A DNA stretch of 64,000 nt from Diacronema lutheri (Eukaryota; Haptophyta; Pavlovophyceae; Pavlovales; Pavlovaceae), in the NCBI GenBank assembly GCA_019448385.1, contig JAGTXO010000016.1, positions 186,001 to 250,000 of the forward strand, in the 5' to 3' direction. The notes below the pieces were generated by a model. That model was not told where the DNA came from, did not search any database, and was given only the letters and a program-made list of their open reading frames with translations. Below, piece by piece: positions 18,987 to 28,675 of this stretch. Within the stretch, counting starts at the first letter, position 1; each line of letters begins with the position of its first letter. A program made the translations under genes and the position numbers.

Positions 18987-20459
18987 TCACTCGTTCAGCT
19001 CCGCTCGCGCGGCGCTCTTCTCCGCCTGGCCCTCGCCATCGCCGTCGGCGTCGGGCATGACCTTGCCCGGGTTCATGATGTTGAGCGGGTCGAGCGCGCG
19101 CTTGATCGCGCGCATCGCCCCGACCGCCGCGTCACCGTGCTGCAGCGTCATGTAGCTGCGCTTGCCCGCGCCGACGCCGTGCTCGCCGGTGCACGTGCCG
19201 CCTGCCGCGAGCGTGCGTCTGATCAGTCGGTCGTTGATACGGCGCAGGCGCGCGACGTAATCGGGCGGGTCGGCGGGGAGCACGGGAAGGATGACGTGGA
19301 AGTTGCCGTCGCCCGCGTGCCCGAAGATGGGCCCTACGACCGCCTCGGCCGTCACGTCGGCCGCGGTCTGCGCCATCAGCTCGGCGAGGCGCGAGAGCGG
19401 CACGGCGGCGTCAGTGACGATGCCGCGGCTGCCCGGCCGCAGCGCGAGCGACGCGTAGTAGAGCGTGTGCCGCGCCGCCCACAGCCGCCGTCGCTCGTCC
19501 GCGCCCGTCGCGAACTGGAAGTCGCCGCCGCCCTCGTCCGCGCAGCACGCGTGCGCGATCCGCGCGTCCTCGGCGACGGCCACGTCGGAGACGCCGGCGA
19601 ACTCGAGGAAGAGCGTGGGCGCGAGCTGCATGTCCGGCGCCTCTTTCGGATATGCGTTGAACGCGGCGATGCTCGACGCGTCGAGCAGCTCGCACCGCGC
19701 AAGCGCGACGCCGGAGTGAACAAGTGCCGCGACCGCGCACGCGCCGTCGGCGAGCGTCGGGAACGTGCAGACGGCGGCGGAGGCAGCGGCGGGGAGCGGG
19801 TGCAGGCGCAGCTGCAGCTCGGTGATCACGCCGAGTGTCCCCTCCGAGCCGACGAGCAGCCGCGTCAGGTCGTACCCGGCGGACGACTTGCGCGCGCGCC
19901 CGCCCGTGCGCATCACGCTCCCGTCGGCGAGCACGACGGTCGCGCCGAGCACGTTCTCCCGCATCGTGCCGTAGCGCACGGCGGCGGTGCCACTCGCGCC
20001 GCACGCCGCCATCCCGCCGAGCGACGCGTCCGCGCCCGGGTCGATTGGGAAGCTCAGGCCCGTGTGGCGGAGGTGCGCGTTGAGCGCGCCGCGCGTGACG
20101 CCCGCCTGCACGCGCGCGTCCATGTCCTCCTCGTTGACCTCGAGGATGGCGGCCATCTCGGAGAGGTCGAGGCAGACGCCGCCGTATGGCGCCTGGATGT
20201 GCCCCTCGAGCGACGTGCCCGTGCCGAACGGGATGAGCGGCACGCGCGCCTCGGCGCACAGCCGCACGACCGCGACGACCTCGCGCTCGCATGCGGCGTA
20301 CGCGACTACGTCGGGCGGCATGGCGGCGTGGTACGACTCGTCGTCGCCATGTCGGTCACGGATGCTCAGGTTGGTCGAGACGCGCGCGCACGCGCGGCCG
20401 AGCCGCTCGGCGAGCGCATCCGTCACGCGCCCGAACCCGCGCCGGACGACCGCTGCCAT
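18987..20459 (-). CDS. DLD: FAD-dependent D-lactate dehydrogenase (GlcD/DLD family)
   Basis: The ATG at 20459 gives 490 residues. The PCMH-type FAD-binding fold shows LIPFGTGTSLEGH (about residue 75), DPGADASLGGMAACGASG, RYGTMRENVLG and LLVGSEGTLGVITE. The C-terminal domain has GPIFGHAGDGNFHV, TCTGEHGVGAGKR and LDPLNIMNPGKV, all diagnostic for D-lactate/2-hydroxyglutarate dehydrogenases of the VAO superfamily. The usual product oxidises D-lactate to pyruvate and passes electrons to cytochrome c or quinone in mitochondria. The N-terminus is weakly amphipathic and basic, in keeping with mitochondrial import. D-2-hydroxyglutarate or glycolate are alternative substrates. Confidence 0.88.
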   Translation of the reverse strand: MAAVVRRGFGRVTDALAERLGRACARVSTNLSIRDRHGDDESYHAAMPPDVVAYAACEREVVAVVRLCAEARVPLIPFGTGTSLEGHIQAPYGGVCLDLSEMAAILEVNEEDMDARVQAGVTRGALNAHLRHTGLSFPIDPGADASLGGMAACGASGTAAVRYGTMRENVLGATVVLADGSVMRTGGRARKSSAGYDLTRLLVGSEGTLGVITELQLRLHPLPAAASAAVCTFPTLADGACAVAALVHSGVALARCELLDASSIAAFNAYPKEAPDMQLAPTLFLEFAGVSDVAVAEDARIAHACCADEGGGDFQFATGADERRRLWAARHTLYYASLALRPGSRGIVTDAAVPLSRLAELMAQTAADVTAEAVVGPIFGHAGDGNFHVILPVLPADPPDYVARLRRINDRLIRRTLAAGGTCTGEHGVGAGKRSYMTLQHGDAAVGAMRAIKRALDPLNIMNPGKVMPDADGDGEGQAEKSAARAELNE

Positions 20460-20485
20460 GCTGCCGGCCAACGGTGTGGCACGTC
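20460..20485. promoter_or_regulatory. 26-bp gap between divergent start codons
   Basis: The D-lactate dehydrogenase and Mfd-like helicase start codons are separated by only 26 bp. No core promoter element is visible in so short a gap; promoters must overlap coding sequence, or one start is misassigned. Confidence 0.45.
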
Positions 20486-22384
20486 ATGCAGAGAATAATG
20501 GCGCCGCCACGTATCAGCCTGCTGGTGCTGTTGACCTTGTCGCTGCACGGGCGGGCGCGGCCGGCAACGCCACCGCGCGCGGCGCGCGCGGGGCGGCTGC
20601 GCGTGATGCATGGCGTAGCGTTCCGCGTCAGCGCGCTCGCGAGCGAGGCGGCGACCACGCGCGCGCGCGAGCTGGACGAGCGGCCGCCCCCGCCGGCCGG
20701 CGCGGAAGCGGCCGACGGCGCGCTGTCGGACGAGGAGATCACGCGGCCGCGCGGCGCGAGCGGGCTGCGAAGGCGCGTGATCAAGCGTGGCGATTATGTC
20801 GTCCACCGCGACATTGGCGTCGCGCGCTTCCGCGGCGTGCTGACCGCGCGCCTCGCGACGGCCGATCGTGCGCCCGGGAAGTACCTCGTGCTCGAGTTTG
20901 CAAACGAGCGCATGGAGGTGCCGACGTCGGATCAGCACATGCTCTCCCTGTACCGGCGAGCGGACGAGGCGGCGCTCCGCCCGGTCAAGCTCTCCTCCAC
21001 TGCGCGCATCAAGGCGTGGGAGACAAAGAAGGCGCGCGCAAAGGCGTCGCTCAAGCAGCTCACCGTCGGCATCCTCGAGGCCTACCGCGCGCGCGCGCAA
21101 CTGCGCCGGCCAACATGCCCGCCGGACGGCGCGGCGTTCGACGCGTTCGTCGCCAACTGCTCCTTCACGCTCACCGACGACCAGGCCGCTGCGTGCGAGC
21201 AGGTTCGGCGTGACATGACCGAGCGGCCCCAGCCGATGGATCGGCTCATCTGCGGCGACGTCGGCTTTGGCAAGACCGAGGTGGCGATGCACGCGCTCTT
21301 CCGGATGGCGAGCAGCGGTCGGCAGTGCGCGGTGCTCACGCCCACTACCGTCCTCGCGTGGCAGCACCATGCCACGATGAGCGCGCGCATGCCCACGCTG
21401 CGCGTCGCGCTGCTCACGCGGTTGACGCCGGCGCGCGCCGCGCGCGAGCTGCTCGCGCGCGTCGAGGCTGGTGAGGTCGACGTGCTGGTCGGCACGCACG
21501 CGATCCTGTCGAAACGCGTGTCCTTCCGCCGCCTCGGTCTCCTCGTCGTCGACGAGGAGCACCGCTTCGGTGTCAACCAGAAGGACAAACTCAAGGCCCT
21601 CGCACTCGACGTCGACTACGTGACCATGTCCGCCACGCCGATCCCGCGCACGCTCTCGCTCGGCCTGTCGGCGCTGCGCGACATGTCGGTCCTCAACACG
21701 CCGCCGCCGGGCCGCCGGCCCGTCACCACCATCTGCGAGCGCTTCTCGCCGCGCGTCGTCGAGCGCGCGATCGGCGCCGAGCTCGAGCGCGGCGGGCAGG
21801 CCTTCTACGTGGTCCCGCGGATCGCGCACGTCGCGGACGCGCTCGAGCTGCTGCGCGGCCTGTTCCCCGACGCGCCGATCGAGTGGGCGCACGGCCAGTG
21901 CGCCGACCTGGAGGAGCGCATGCTGTGCTTCGCCAACGGCACCGCGCGCGTGCTCGTGTCGACGTCGGTGGTCGAGTGCGGTATCGACATGCCTGCGGTC
22001 AACACGCTCGTCATCGAGCGCGCGCACATGTTCGGGCTCGCGTCGCTGCACCAGCTGCGCGGCCGAGTGGGCCGCTCGTCCGCGCAGGCGTACGCATACA
22101 TGCTCACCGGCGGCGACGCGCGCCTGACGCCCGAGGCCGACGCGCGCCTCACGACGCTGCAGCACTTCTCGGCGCTCGGCGACGGCTTCGAGCTCGCGCA
22201 GGCGGACATGGCGCTGCGCGGCTGCGGCAACCTGCTCGGCGCCGAGCAGTCCGGACAGATCAACGACGTGGGCGCCGAGTACTTCTTCGAGATGCTCGAG
22301 GAGGCGATCGAGGGCGCGCGCGCGCGCGTGGCGACCGACGGCGTCGGGCTTGAACGGTCTCGAGTTGGCGGTCTCAAAAATTAG
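20486..22384 (+). CDS. Mfd/RecG-like transcription-repair coupling helicase, organelle-targeted
   Basis: This 632-residue single-exon protein starts at the ATG at 20486. A hydrophobic leader (ISLLVLLTLSLHG) followed by an Arg/Ala-rich stretch looks like the bipartite presequence used for secondary plastids. The CarD-like RNA-polymerase-interacting domain is VIKRGDYVVHRDIGVARFRG (about residue 95). The helicase has ICGDVGFGKTEVA (Walker A), VVDEEHRFG (DEEH box), TMSATPIPRTL and LHQLRGRVGRS (motif VI). The bacterial UvrB-like N-terminal domains and the C-terminal autoinhibitory domain are absent, as in plant-type plastid versions. The likely role is displacing stalled plastid RNA polymerase. 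The last 15 residues, from frame into a non-conserved tail, may be artefactual. Confidence 0.85.
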   Translation: MQRIMAPPRISLLVLLTLSLHGRARPATPPRAARAGRLRVMHGVAFRVSALASEAATTRARELDERPPPPAGAEAADGALSDEEITRPRGASGLRRRVIKRGDYVVHRDIGVARFRGVLTARLATADRAPGKYLVLEFANERMEVPTSDQHMLSLYRRADEAALRPVKLSSTARIKAWETKKARAKASLKQLTVGILEAYRARAQLRRPTCPPDGAAFDAFVANCSFTLTDDQAAACEQVRRDMTERPQPMDRLICGDVGFGKTEVAMHALFRMASSGRQCAVLTPTTVLAWQHHATMSARMPTLRVALLTRLTPARAARELLARVEAGEVDVLVGTHAILSKRVSFRRLGLLVVDEEHRFGVNQKDKLKALALDVDYVTMSATPIPRTLSLGLSALRDMSVLNTPPPGRRPVTTICERFSPRVVERAIGAELERGGQAFYVVPRIAHVADALELLRGLFPDAPIEWAHGQCADLEERMLCFANGTARVLVSTSVVECGIDMPAVNTLVIERAHMFGLASLHQLRGRVGRSSAQAYAYMLTGGDARLTPEADARLTTLQHFSALGDGFELAQADMALRGCGNLLGAEQSGQINDVGAEYFFEMLEEAIEGARARVATDGVGLERSRVGGLKN

Positions 22385-22422
22385 GGTTTTTCTGAGGGGC
22401 GTCGCTCCCAGGCGCGGGGATC

Positions 22423-23439
22423 TCAGACGACGTCGCTCTCGAGGCGGTCGAGCAGCGCGAGCCACGAGCCCGCCTTGCGCGCGCGCCCAAAACCGGCTGC
22501 AATCCACACAGACCCTCCCTCTGCACGCACGCCGCCCTCGGCCTCGGCACGCACGAGCAGCTGCAGCGGCCCGTCGCGCGCGGTCAGCGGGATCTCCAGC
22601 GCGCCGGCGCTCGCGCACTCGCCTGCGGCGCGGAGCTCGTCCTCAATCTCGGCGAGCGAGAGCAGTCGCAGCCCACCGCCAATGAACGAGCCGCATCGCG
22701 CGCCCTCGGCATTCTGCCCGTCGGCGACGAGCAGCGATGCGACCACGTCGCGCGGCAGCGCGAGCGAGCGCGCGGTGGAGAGCACGCGCGCCGGGTCTGC
22801 GCCGGCGCGCACGCTCGCGCGCAGCGCGGGTGGCGCGCGCGCGCACGCACGCCGCCACAGGCACTCGGCCAGGTGCACCCGCCGCCAGTCGACGTGCGCG
22901 TACGCCGACGGCGCGCTGTCCGCTTCGCCCGGCAATGCCGCGCAGTCAGCGCGCGCGTCGAGGGTCGCGACGAGGGCGCGCCGGCGTGCGGGCTCGCAAA
23001 AGCGCGCGAAGAGGCGCGCGTCCGCCGCGCACCGCGCGAGCGCGCGGCTCGCCGTAACCGCGGCGCACAGCTCGGTCGCGCGCAGATGGCCGAGCACGCG
23101 CGCAAGCACGTCGGCCGGCAGCGAGTCGAGGGCGGGCCGAGCAGCGAGCTCGGCGCGCACCGATTCGGCGACGCGCTCGAGTGCCGTGGCGGACGGCGCG
23201 CGCTCGAGCCGCAGCACGCCCTCGCCCGCCTCGTCGACAGCGCGCGCGTACCCAACTTTCGCGCACGTGAGCACCGCGATTGCGCGCGCGTCCATCCGGC
23301 GGAACGCCGCGTTGGTCGTGCGGATGCGCCGCACGAGCGGGGAACGGTGCAGCAGATTCGCGATGTACCGCTCGAGCAGTCGCAGCGACTGCGCGTCCAC
23401 CCCGTCGAGCGGCGGGATCTCGCCGGAGCCGTCCGACAT
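22423..23439 (-). CDS. F-box protein
   Basis: The ATG at 23439 gives 338 residues. An F-box is visible at about residues 103-145: LDSLPADVLARVLGHLRATEL then ASRALARCAADARLF, with the usual LPxDVLxxVLxxL start that binds SKP1. The N-terminal 100 residues are helical. The C-terminal half (WRRVHLAECLWRRAC, then GGGLRLLSLAEIEDELR) has no recognised substrate-binding repeat. The protein should be a substrate adaptor of an SCF ubiquitin ligase. It is tail-to-tail with the Mfd-like helicase, 38 bp apart. Confidence 0.7.
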   Translation of the reverse strand: MSDGSGEIPPLDGVDAQSLRLLERYIANLLHRSPLVRRIRTTNAAFRRMDARAIAVLTCAKVGYARAVDEAGEGVLRLERAPSATALERVAESVRAELAARPALDSLPADVLARVLGHLRATELCAAVTASRALARCAADARLFARFCEPARRRALVATLDARADCAALPGEADSAPSAYAHVDWRRVHLAECLWRRACARAPPALRASVRAGADPARVLSTARSLALPRDVVASLLVADGQNAEGARCGSFIGGGLRLLSLAEIEDELRAAGECASAGALEIPLTARDGPLQLLVRAEAEGGVRAEGGSVWIAAGFGRARKAGSWLALLDRLESDVV

Positions 23440-23485
23440 TCTTCTTTTGCTCTGCGCCCTGCTCCTGCTCCAGCTGTCCGGCCGA

Positions 23486-23561
23486 GTGCGTCGTAGTCTC
23501 AAATCACAGTGATGTCTATGCACTCGACTGGGCCTAGGTGCGTCGTAGTCTCAAATCACAG
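23486..23561. repeat. 24-bp direct repeat, two copies
   Basis: An identical 24-mer (starting GTGCGTCGTAGTCTCAAATC) occurs at 23486-23509 and 23538-23561, 52 bp apart. It lies between the divergent F-box gene and the next + strand gene, so it may be a promoter element. Its AT content is higher than its surroundings. Confidence 0.8.
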
Positions 23562-23704
23562 CGAGGTGGGTGCGTGGGCGGTCAACTTGGCCACGAGGCA
23601 ACGAACGTCGCGAGCGGCACAGAGCGCGCAGCGCACGTCCGCAGGCAGAGCGATGACCCTGTGCACGCCGGCAGCGGGGACGACACGAGCGGCAAGGACG
23701 CGGC

Positions 23705-25331
23705 ATGACGCGGAAGAGGTGGACACCCCCACGCACCTACCCCGCACCGCGATACGCCCGCCGTCGCAGCCGCCGCCGCGCCGGCGGCAAGCGCCGTCCA
23801 CAACGCCGCAGGCGTCCATGTCAAGCCGACGCGCCCGGCGCGCACGGTGCGTCGGCCGATGCGCGCGCCGAGCTCGCGCGCATCGCCGAGGTGTGCACGG
23901 CGTGTGCCGAGACGTTCGGCTTAGAGTCCGCGCGCCGCTCGGACGCGCTCGGCCGCGCGCGCGCGGCCGACGTCGCGCGCCGCGCCGCGCGCGCGCTCGA
24001 CGCCGACGCCCCCGTTGGCACGTGCGCCGACGCGCGTGCCGCGCTCGCCGGAGCGCTCGCCGCAGGCTTCCCCTCCGTGGCCAGCGCGCCGCCGCCGCGC
24101 GCCGCGCTGCGCGATCGCGCGGATTGTCGCGAGCGACCTCGACGGCGCGGCCGTGCGGTTCGCAACCCTCGCCGAGCTCGCGGCGGACCGCGCGGACGGC
24201 GCAGGCGCGCCGGCCATCTCGACCGCCGCCGAGGCCGCCGCCGCACTGCCCGCCGCCGCCGCGCTGCGCGCAGCCGCGTGCGCGGCCAACGACGGCGACG
24301 CGTCCGCCACGCTGCGCGCGCTCGGCTCGGCCGGCGCGGATGGCGCACGCGGGCTCGGCGCCGCAGCGCGCTCGGCCGCGCAGCTCCTCCTCTCCCTCTC
24401 CGCCGCGGAGCGCACGCAACGCTTGCAGGCGCTCGCGGCACACGCGCGCCAACTCGTCGGTGCTGGTGACGATGCCGGCATGGACGGCGCGCCGGTCGGC
24501 GCCGCGATGAGCGCGAGCGTCGCCGCGCGCGCCGCGCGCGAGGCGCTGTGCCAGTGCGCGGCGGGCGACGTGGCGCGCTCGGCCGCGACGCTCGACGCCG
24601 CCGCCGACGCTCCGTCCGCCGACGAGCAGCGCGAACGCCTGGCCGGCGGCGGCGGCGGCGGTGGCGGCGAAGCTGCGCTTGCGCTCCGTCTCCTCGAGCG
24701 CGACGAGCACTTCGAGGCGGCGGAGCGGCTGCGCGGCGCGATCACGCACGCGGTCGTCGCGCTCGCGCGCGGCCATGACGCGCGTGCGCTCGGGCCAGAA
24801 GGAGCATCCAACAAGTCGAATGCCGCTCGGCCCGCCCACGTGCGCACGAAGGCGGAGCTGGACGCGGACGCAAATGTGGCGCGCGGTTGGCGGCAGGTGG
24901 CGACCTTGCAGCGCGCGCTCGTGCTGCTCCGCGACGGCGACACGCGCGGCGCGGCGGATGCGCTCGCGGCGATCGTCGGCGCGCCGACGTGCGCGTCCCA
25001 GCGCGCGCGCGGCTGCGCGCCGCGACGTTCGCCGTGACAGGCGCGCACGCGCTGTGGCGCGAGAGCGCGCGCGCCGCGCTCGCCGCCGCCGGTCGCGCTG
25101 CGCGACGGGTGCGAGCGCGCGGCGCCGACGCGATCGAGAGCGCGGCGCAGCTCGCACCAGCGCGCGGACCGGCGGGAACGAGTTGAGGCGCGCCTGCGTT
25201 GGGCCCACCTGGCCCGGCTGCAAGTCGAAGGGCACCCCGTCGATCTGGGCGCACGCGCGTTGCCGCTCGCCGCCGACGGCCACCGCCCGCCGCTCAGCGG
25301 CCTGTGGCCGCAGCGCTTGGGCAGTATGTAG
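23705..25331 (+). CDS. Unknown alanine-rich helical protein, exon structure unresolved
   Basis: Protein-like sequence runs across three frame segments. The first, from the ATG at 23705, contains ARIAEVCTACAETFGLESAR and ARAALAGALAAGFPSVA. After about 24.1 kb another frame contains IVASDLDGAAVRFATLAELA and RLLERDEHFEAAERLRGAI (this last resembles a UVR-type helix pair). Near the end, EARLRWAHLARLQVEG and PLSGLWPQRLGSM lead to a stop at 25331. The frame changes at about 24.11 kb and again near 25.0-25.2 kb may be introns or base errors; I could not find splice sites that satisfy all phases. No function can be assigned. Confidence 0.4.
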
Positions 25332-26559
25332 TCGACTTGAGCTCGCACGGTGTCTGCGCAAGCTGGGGCGCCGAGCCCATGCCATTGAGCACGACGACAA
25401 GATCGACGGGGAACACGCGCCGATGCCGCAGAGCCGCGCGCCCGGCCTGTGGCACGCCGGCGAGCGCGGAGCCAAAGATTTCCGCGTCCTCGCGCCGCGC
25501 GAACGTCCCAGCGCAATTGCGAGCGAGCGAGGCGAGCTGGTTGAGAGCGGGTTCATGGCGAAGCTCCGCGACGTGGTCGTGGGCGATGCCAGTAGCCGCC
25601 GCGAGTGGAGGGGCGTCGCCGTAGGCGTCTCCCCGGGAAGACGCCTACGGCGACGCGCTCGCGGTTATTGGCGACATAGCTGTTGGAAGTGTGCCGGCGC
25701 TCATCGTCGCGACGATCTTCGCGACCGTCACTCGTCACCGTCGCGCAACGCCGCGACGGCGACGATCGTCGCGTCACATCGTCACGCGCGGCCATCGTCG
25801 CGACGCGACGCGTCACTGACGCCAGCGCAGCGAAGGGAGAACGCTGATTAAGTTTTGTTCCATGAAAAGTGAAAACGGAAGCGCCCCGCTGCAACGTTCG
25901 GGACGCGACGGAGCGATTGCGAGTATGCGCGCCCAACCCCTTCGCCCGGACGCGGGGCGACCCAACGGCGGCTGCGCGTGATTGCGGCGCGGCTCCGTAT
26001 TGGGGCATCAACGGGCCGATCGTGCGGTGGTCGGCGTTATGTACCTGTCGTCGCATCTGGCGGCGAGCCCCTCGCGCCCGCCGCGAGCCGCTCCTGCCGC
26101 CACTCCTGCCCGCCTCTGGCGGCGACTGGCGAGCAGGAGTGGCTCGCCGCCAGACGCGCAGCCGAGCCGTCGAGCGTGCGCGGGGTGAAGGCCAGGGGCC
26201 GACACCGCACTCGCTCGACGGCAGGGCGCGCCTCGCCGGCCGTCGTGGGCAGGCCGGCCGCCGCCGCGCGATTGGAAAGGTCTGTTCGCCGTGCGGCGCC
26301 GGTCGGCGCGCGGCTGCTCGGCACGCGAAAGAGGCGACAGGGCGGCGCGCGCGCGGCGGCGCGACGGCGCGCGCGTCTCAGGTCGGTTGCGGCGCGTGAG
26401 CGCGGACGCGCGCGCTTGCGGCAGGGCCGACCTGCTCGACTAGGGCATCGTGGGTGGCGCTGGTCCAGGCGGCTGAATCGATTTGTCCCGGACTTCTCCA
26501 GGGCCGCGCGACGGCGCGCCCTTTTCGCGCCGTGTCCAGGATGGGCCGCGCCGCGTTTG
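25332..26559. other. Repeat-rich intergenic DNA at the edge of the mobile-element island
   Basis: No host gene is seen. The stretch holds a long palindrome (25613-25656), a 200-bp zone dense in CGTCGCGA-type words (25.66-25.83 kb), an AT-rich patch at 25.85 kb, and GGCGAG/CTCGCC repeats at 26.06-26.16 kb. Fragments of frames here do not match families I know. Confidence 0.5.
25613..25656. repeat. Near-perfect 44-bp palindrome
   Basis: The arms 25613-25630 and 25639-25656 are perfect 18-bp inverted complements, separated by CCCCGGGA, whose core CCCGGG is itself palindromic. It could be the end of a foldback element or a paired-end remnant of a transposon. Confidence 0.85.
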
Positions 26560-26705
26560 CCGAGCTCTGCGGGGCGCTGGAGGCGCTTCGGTCGCAGTGA
26601 CACTCCGCTACCTCGCCGGCGGCTCGCACCACGACATCGGTTTCAGCAGTGCGCCCGGCACCCTTTACCGCATGGTGGACGACGTGCTCGACGCCGTGAA
26701 TGCGT
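26560..26705 (+). mobile_element. PIF/Harbinger-like transposase fragment
   Basis: The frame reads VAVTLRYLAGGSHHDIGF, SSAPGTLYRMVDDVLDAVN. This fits the helix-turn-helix segment just before the DDE domain of PIF/Harbinger transposases (lrfLAtGdsyrdla ... S.stv.rivhevl.ai). Only about 45 residues are left, with no downstream DDE residues, so this is a dead fragment of a DNA transposon. Confidence 0.5.
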
Positions 26706-26854
26706 GCGCCCGGCACGACGCAGCCACACTCCGTTCTCCTCGAGAACGCGGACGGTAGCTGGGAGTGGGACGTGCCTGCTCTCCTCTGCTGGGAGTGCGG
26801 AGTGTGCGACTCTCGCAGGCGCTTCATGAGCATGGAGGACGGCCGCCCGGACTC

Positions 26855-27103
26855 ACTCGCCTTCCAGGGGGGCAGGCGCTCGAGTGCGCGGGCGTGTGGC
26901 TCGCCGATCCGCGCTTCACGCACGGCCAGCTGTACGTCGCCGCCTTGCGCACGGACCGTTCGTCGCGCATCCGCTCTGCGCTCAACACGGACGGCATCAA
27001 GCGCAATGTAGGGTACCGCGAGGTGCTGAGCTACGCCGCCGGCGAGGAGGCGGTGGCCGTGGCGCGCGACGCCGCCAGTGCGCGACTTGGTGGCCGCAAC
27101 TAG
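26855..27103 (+). mobile_element. Helitron/PIF1-type helicase C-terminal fragment
   Basis: GGQALECAGVWLADPRF, THGQLYVAALRT and then GIKRNVGYREVL match the last helicase motifs of Helitron-encoded PIF1 helicases (QGQTL..VGVYLP.PVFSHGQLYVALSR ... TrNVVYkEVL). The residues at the SR dipeptide of the last motif read ALRT here, and no Rep domain or Walker A is nearby. It is the terminal piece of a RepHel gene, shared by Helitrons and cellular PIF1, and the TRNVVYKEV-like tail favours Helitron. Confidence 0.6.
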
Positions 27104-27234
27104 TGGGGCACCGAGGGACGTGCGTGCGTTGCCGCTGGCGCGGACTTCGACGGACGCGCCGCTCGCGCTGCTCGCGCCGCGCGCGCTGCTCGCGCTGCGT
27201 GCGCTGCGTGCGCTTGCGCCGATCGTGCTGCGCG

Positions 27235-27271
<37 letters not shown>

Positions 27272-27839
27272 ATCCCCCTCTCAGCTGCAAGTCGGGACTT
27301 GCACATGCCCCGATATGGCCGCGCCTGGCGGTTGGCGTGCGCTGGTCCTGCGCGCGGCGGGTGGGCGAGTGGTCGGGCGGGCGGGAGGGCTCGGGGACGC
27401 GTGAGGGCGCTGCACGCAGCACGCGCGAACTCTACCCGGTGCGAGCACAAGCGCCGAGCGCATGGCCGCGGACAGCGGACAGCGGACGGCGTGCGCGTGC
27501 GAGGTGCGAAAGGAGAAAGGGGGTAGGGGGGGGGGGGGGGCGGGGGAGGGGGGGGGGGGGGGGTAACGGCCGCCGTTGACGAGGACGCACTCACCGCCAT
27601 TCGCAATGCGCGCGTCGCGAAGACAACTCGGCGCGCCTCGCACGCAGCTGGGTCGATCGTGGAGATGTCTCCAGCCGTCTCCGCGATGCCGATCGTCGCA
27701 CCCGTTGGCCCCGCTACCAGCTGCCGCACCCACGGCCAGGCTGCCGACAAGGCCGGTCCGTTGGGCTCCGAGCTCGGCCACGCCGGCGATGTGACCGGCG
27801 GCGGTGACGCCGAGCCCAGAGCCAGGTCCGCCCAGTCGG
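27104..27839. other. Non-coding stretch with a 37-base C run and two G runs
   Basis: The stretch includes C(37) at 27235-27271 and G runs between 27528 and 27563. The remaining sequence has open frames on both strands but none with a recognisable domain. A CTG/CGC-rich tandem-like patch lies at 27.16-27.23 kb. Confidence 0.5.
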
Positions 27840-28675
27840 CTGTACGAGAGCATGGTCGCACGATTTGCCCACGCCAGCGCGTCGGACTCGGGCACGTTGT
27901 AAATCTGCGTCGCGCGCGCCGTGCGGTAAAACGGGGCGGTTGCGGCTGCGATCAACCGCCGGTCGCGCCGCCAAGCGGCCGTGCGGGCCGCCGCACGTTG
28001 TCGTCGTCGCACAGGAACCAACTCCCGTTGCGGAGCACGATGGCGTCAAAGTGCCCGCTCATCGGCTCCTCGCCCATGTGCACAACGCCGGCGACGAGGA
28101 GGTGGTCGCGCCCGCCGAGTAGCAGCCGCGGCGCGCACACGAGCGCGTGGTTGTCGCACTGCGAGCCATTGCCGTCCGACGTGCGCGGCACCTCGACAGC
28201 AGTGCTGGCTGGCACGGGCACGTCCGAGTGGCACGTAATGGTGCTGCCTTCCTGCGGCGGCCCAGCGGCGCCCACCGGAGCGTGTGCGGGCGCGCGCGCC
28301 CCATCGCCGCCGATGCTGACGAACATGGCGATGCCCTCGCCGCGCTCGCTCGAGGCCACAGCGATCAGCTCGAGCACTGGCCCAACGCGTGTGCCGTCTT
28401 CGAAGGCTGCCGCGAGCCCGGGCACTCGGCCGAGCAGCAACCTGCTGTGCCCCTCGCGCGCCGCGGCCCAGGATGACGTCGACGGCGGACACAAGACACA
28501 GCTGTGTCGGCGCCTCGGCGTCCTCGAGCAGCGTGCCAGAGTCCCGAAAATGCGCCTTCTCGACCCTTTCCGCGTGGCGCGACGCGGAGCGGGGCATTGG
28601 GCGAAGCACGTTCGAGGCGACGAGCGATTGCGCGAGGGCGTTCACGTAGCACGCGTTGCCCTCGGTTTTGCACGC
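27840..28675 (-). CDS. Ubiquitin-specific-protease (USP)-like gene or transposon cargo
   Basis: On the - strand, KTEGNACYVNALAQSLVAS matches the USP Cys box (GNTCYxNAxLQxL), with the catalytic cysteine kept. It begins right after a good 3' splice site (GCGCAG at 28676), so earlier exons probably exist. About 180 residues later, MSGHFDAIVLRNGSWFLCDD matches the His box (GHYxAxV...WyxfDD), and near 27.85 kb ATMLSYSRL resembles the usual C-terminal AYmLfYxR. The Cys-box and His-box segments are in different frames; the change is near 28.46 kb and may be an indel or a missed intron. The protein would cleave ubiquitin or a ubiquitin-like tag. It sits directly downstream of a hAT-like transposase on the same strand. 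Confidence 0.5.

Noticed and set aside
23556-25556. A long open frame on the - strand (over 600 codons) opposite the alanine-rich gene
   Set aside because: Its translation is Arg/Ala/Ser-rich without any motif. It is the expected shadow of GC-rich coding sequence on the other strand.
25190-25560. Extra coding exon with KLGRRAHAIEHDDKIDGEH
   Set aside because: It reads like protein for about 80 residues but matches no family I know, has no supported start or splice sites, and lies next to repeats.
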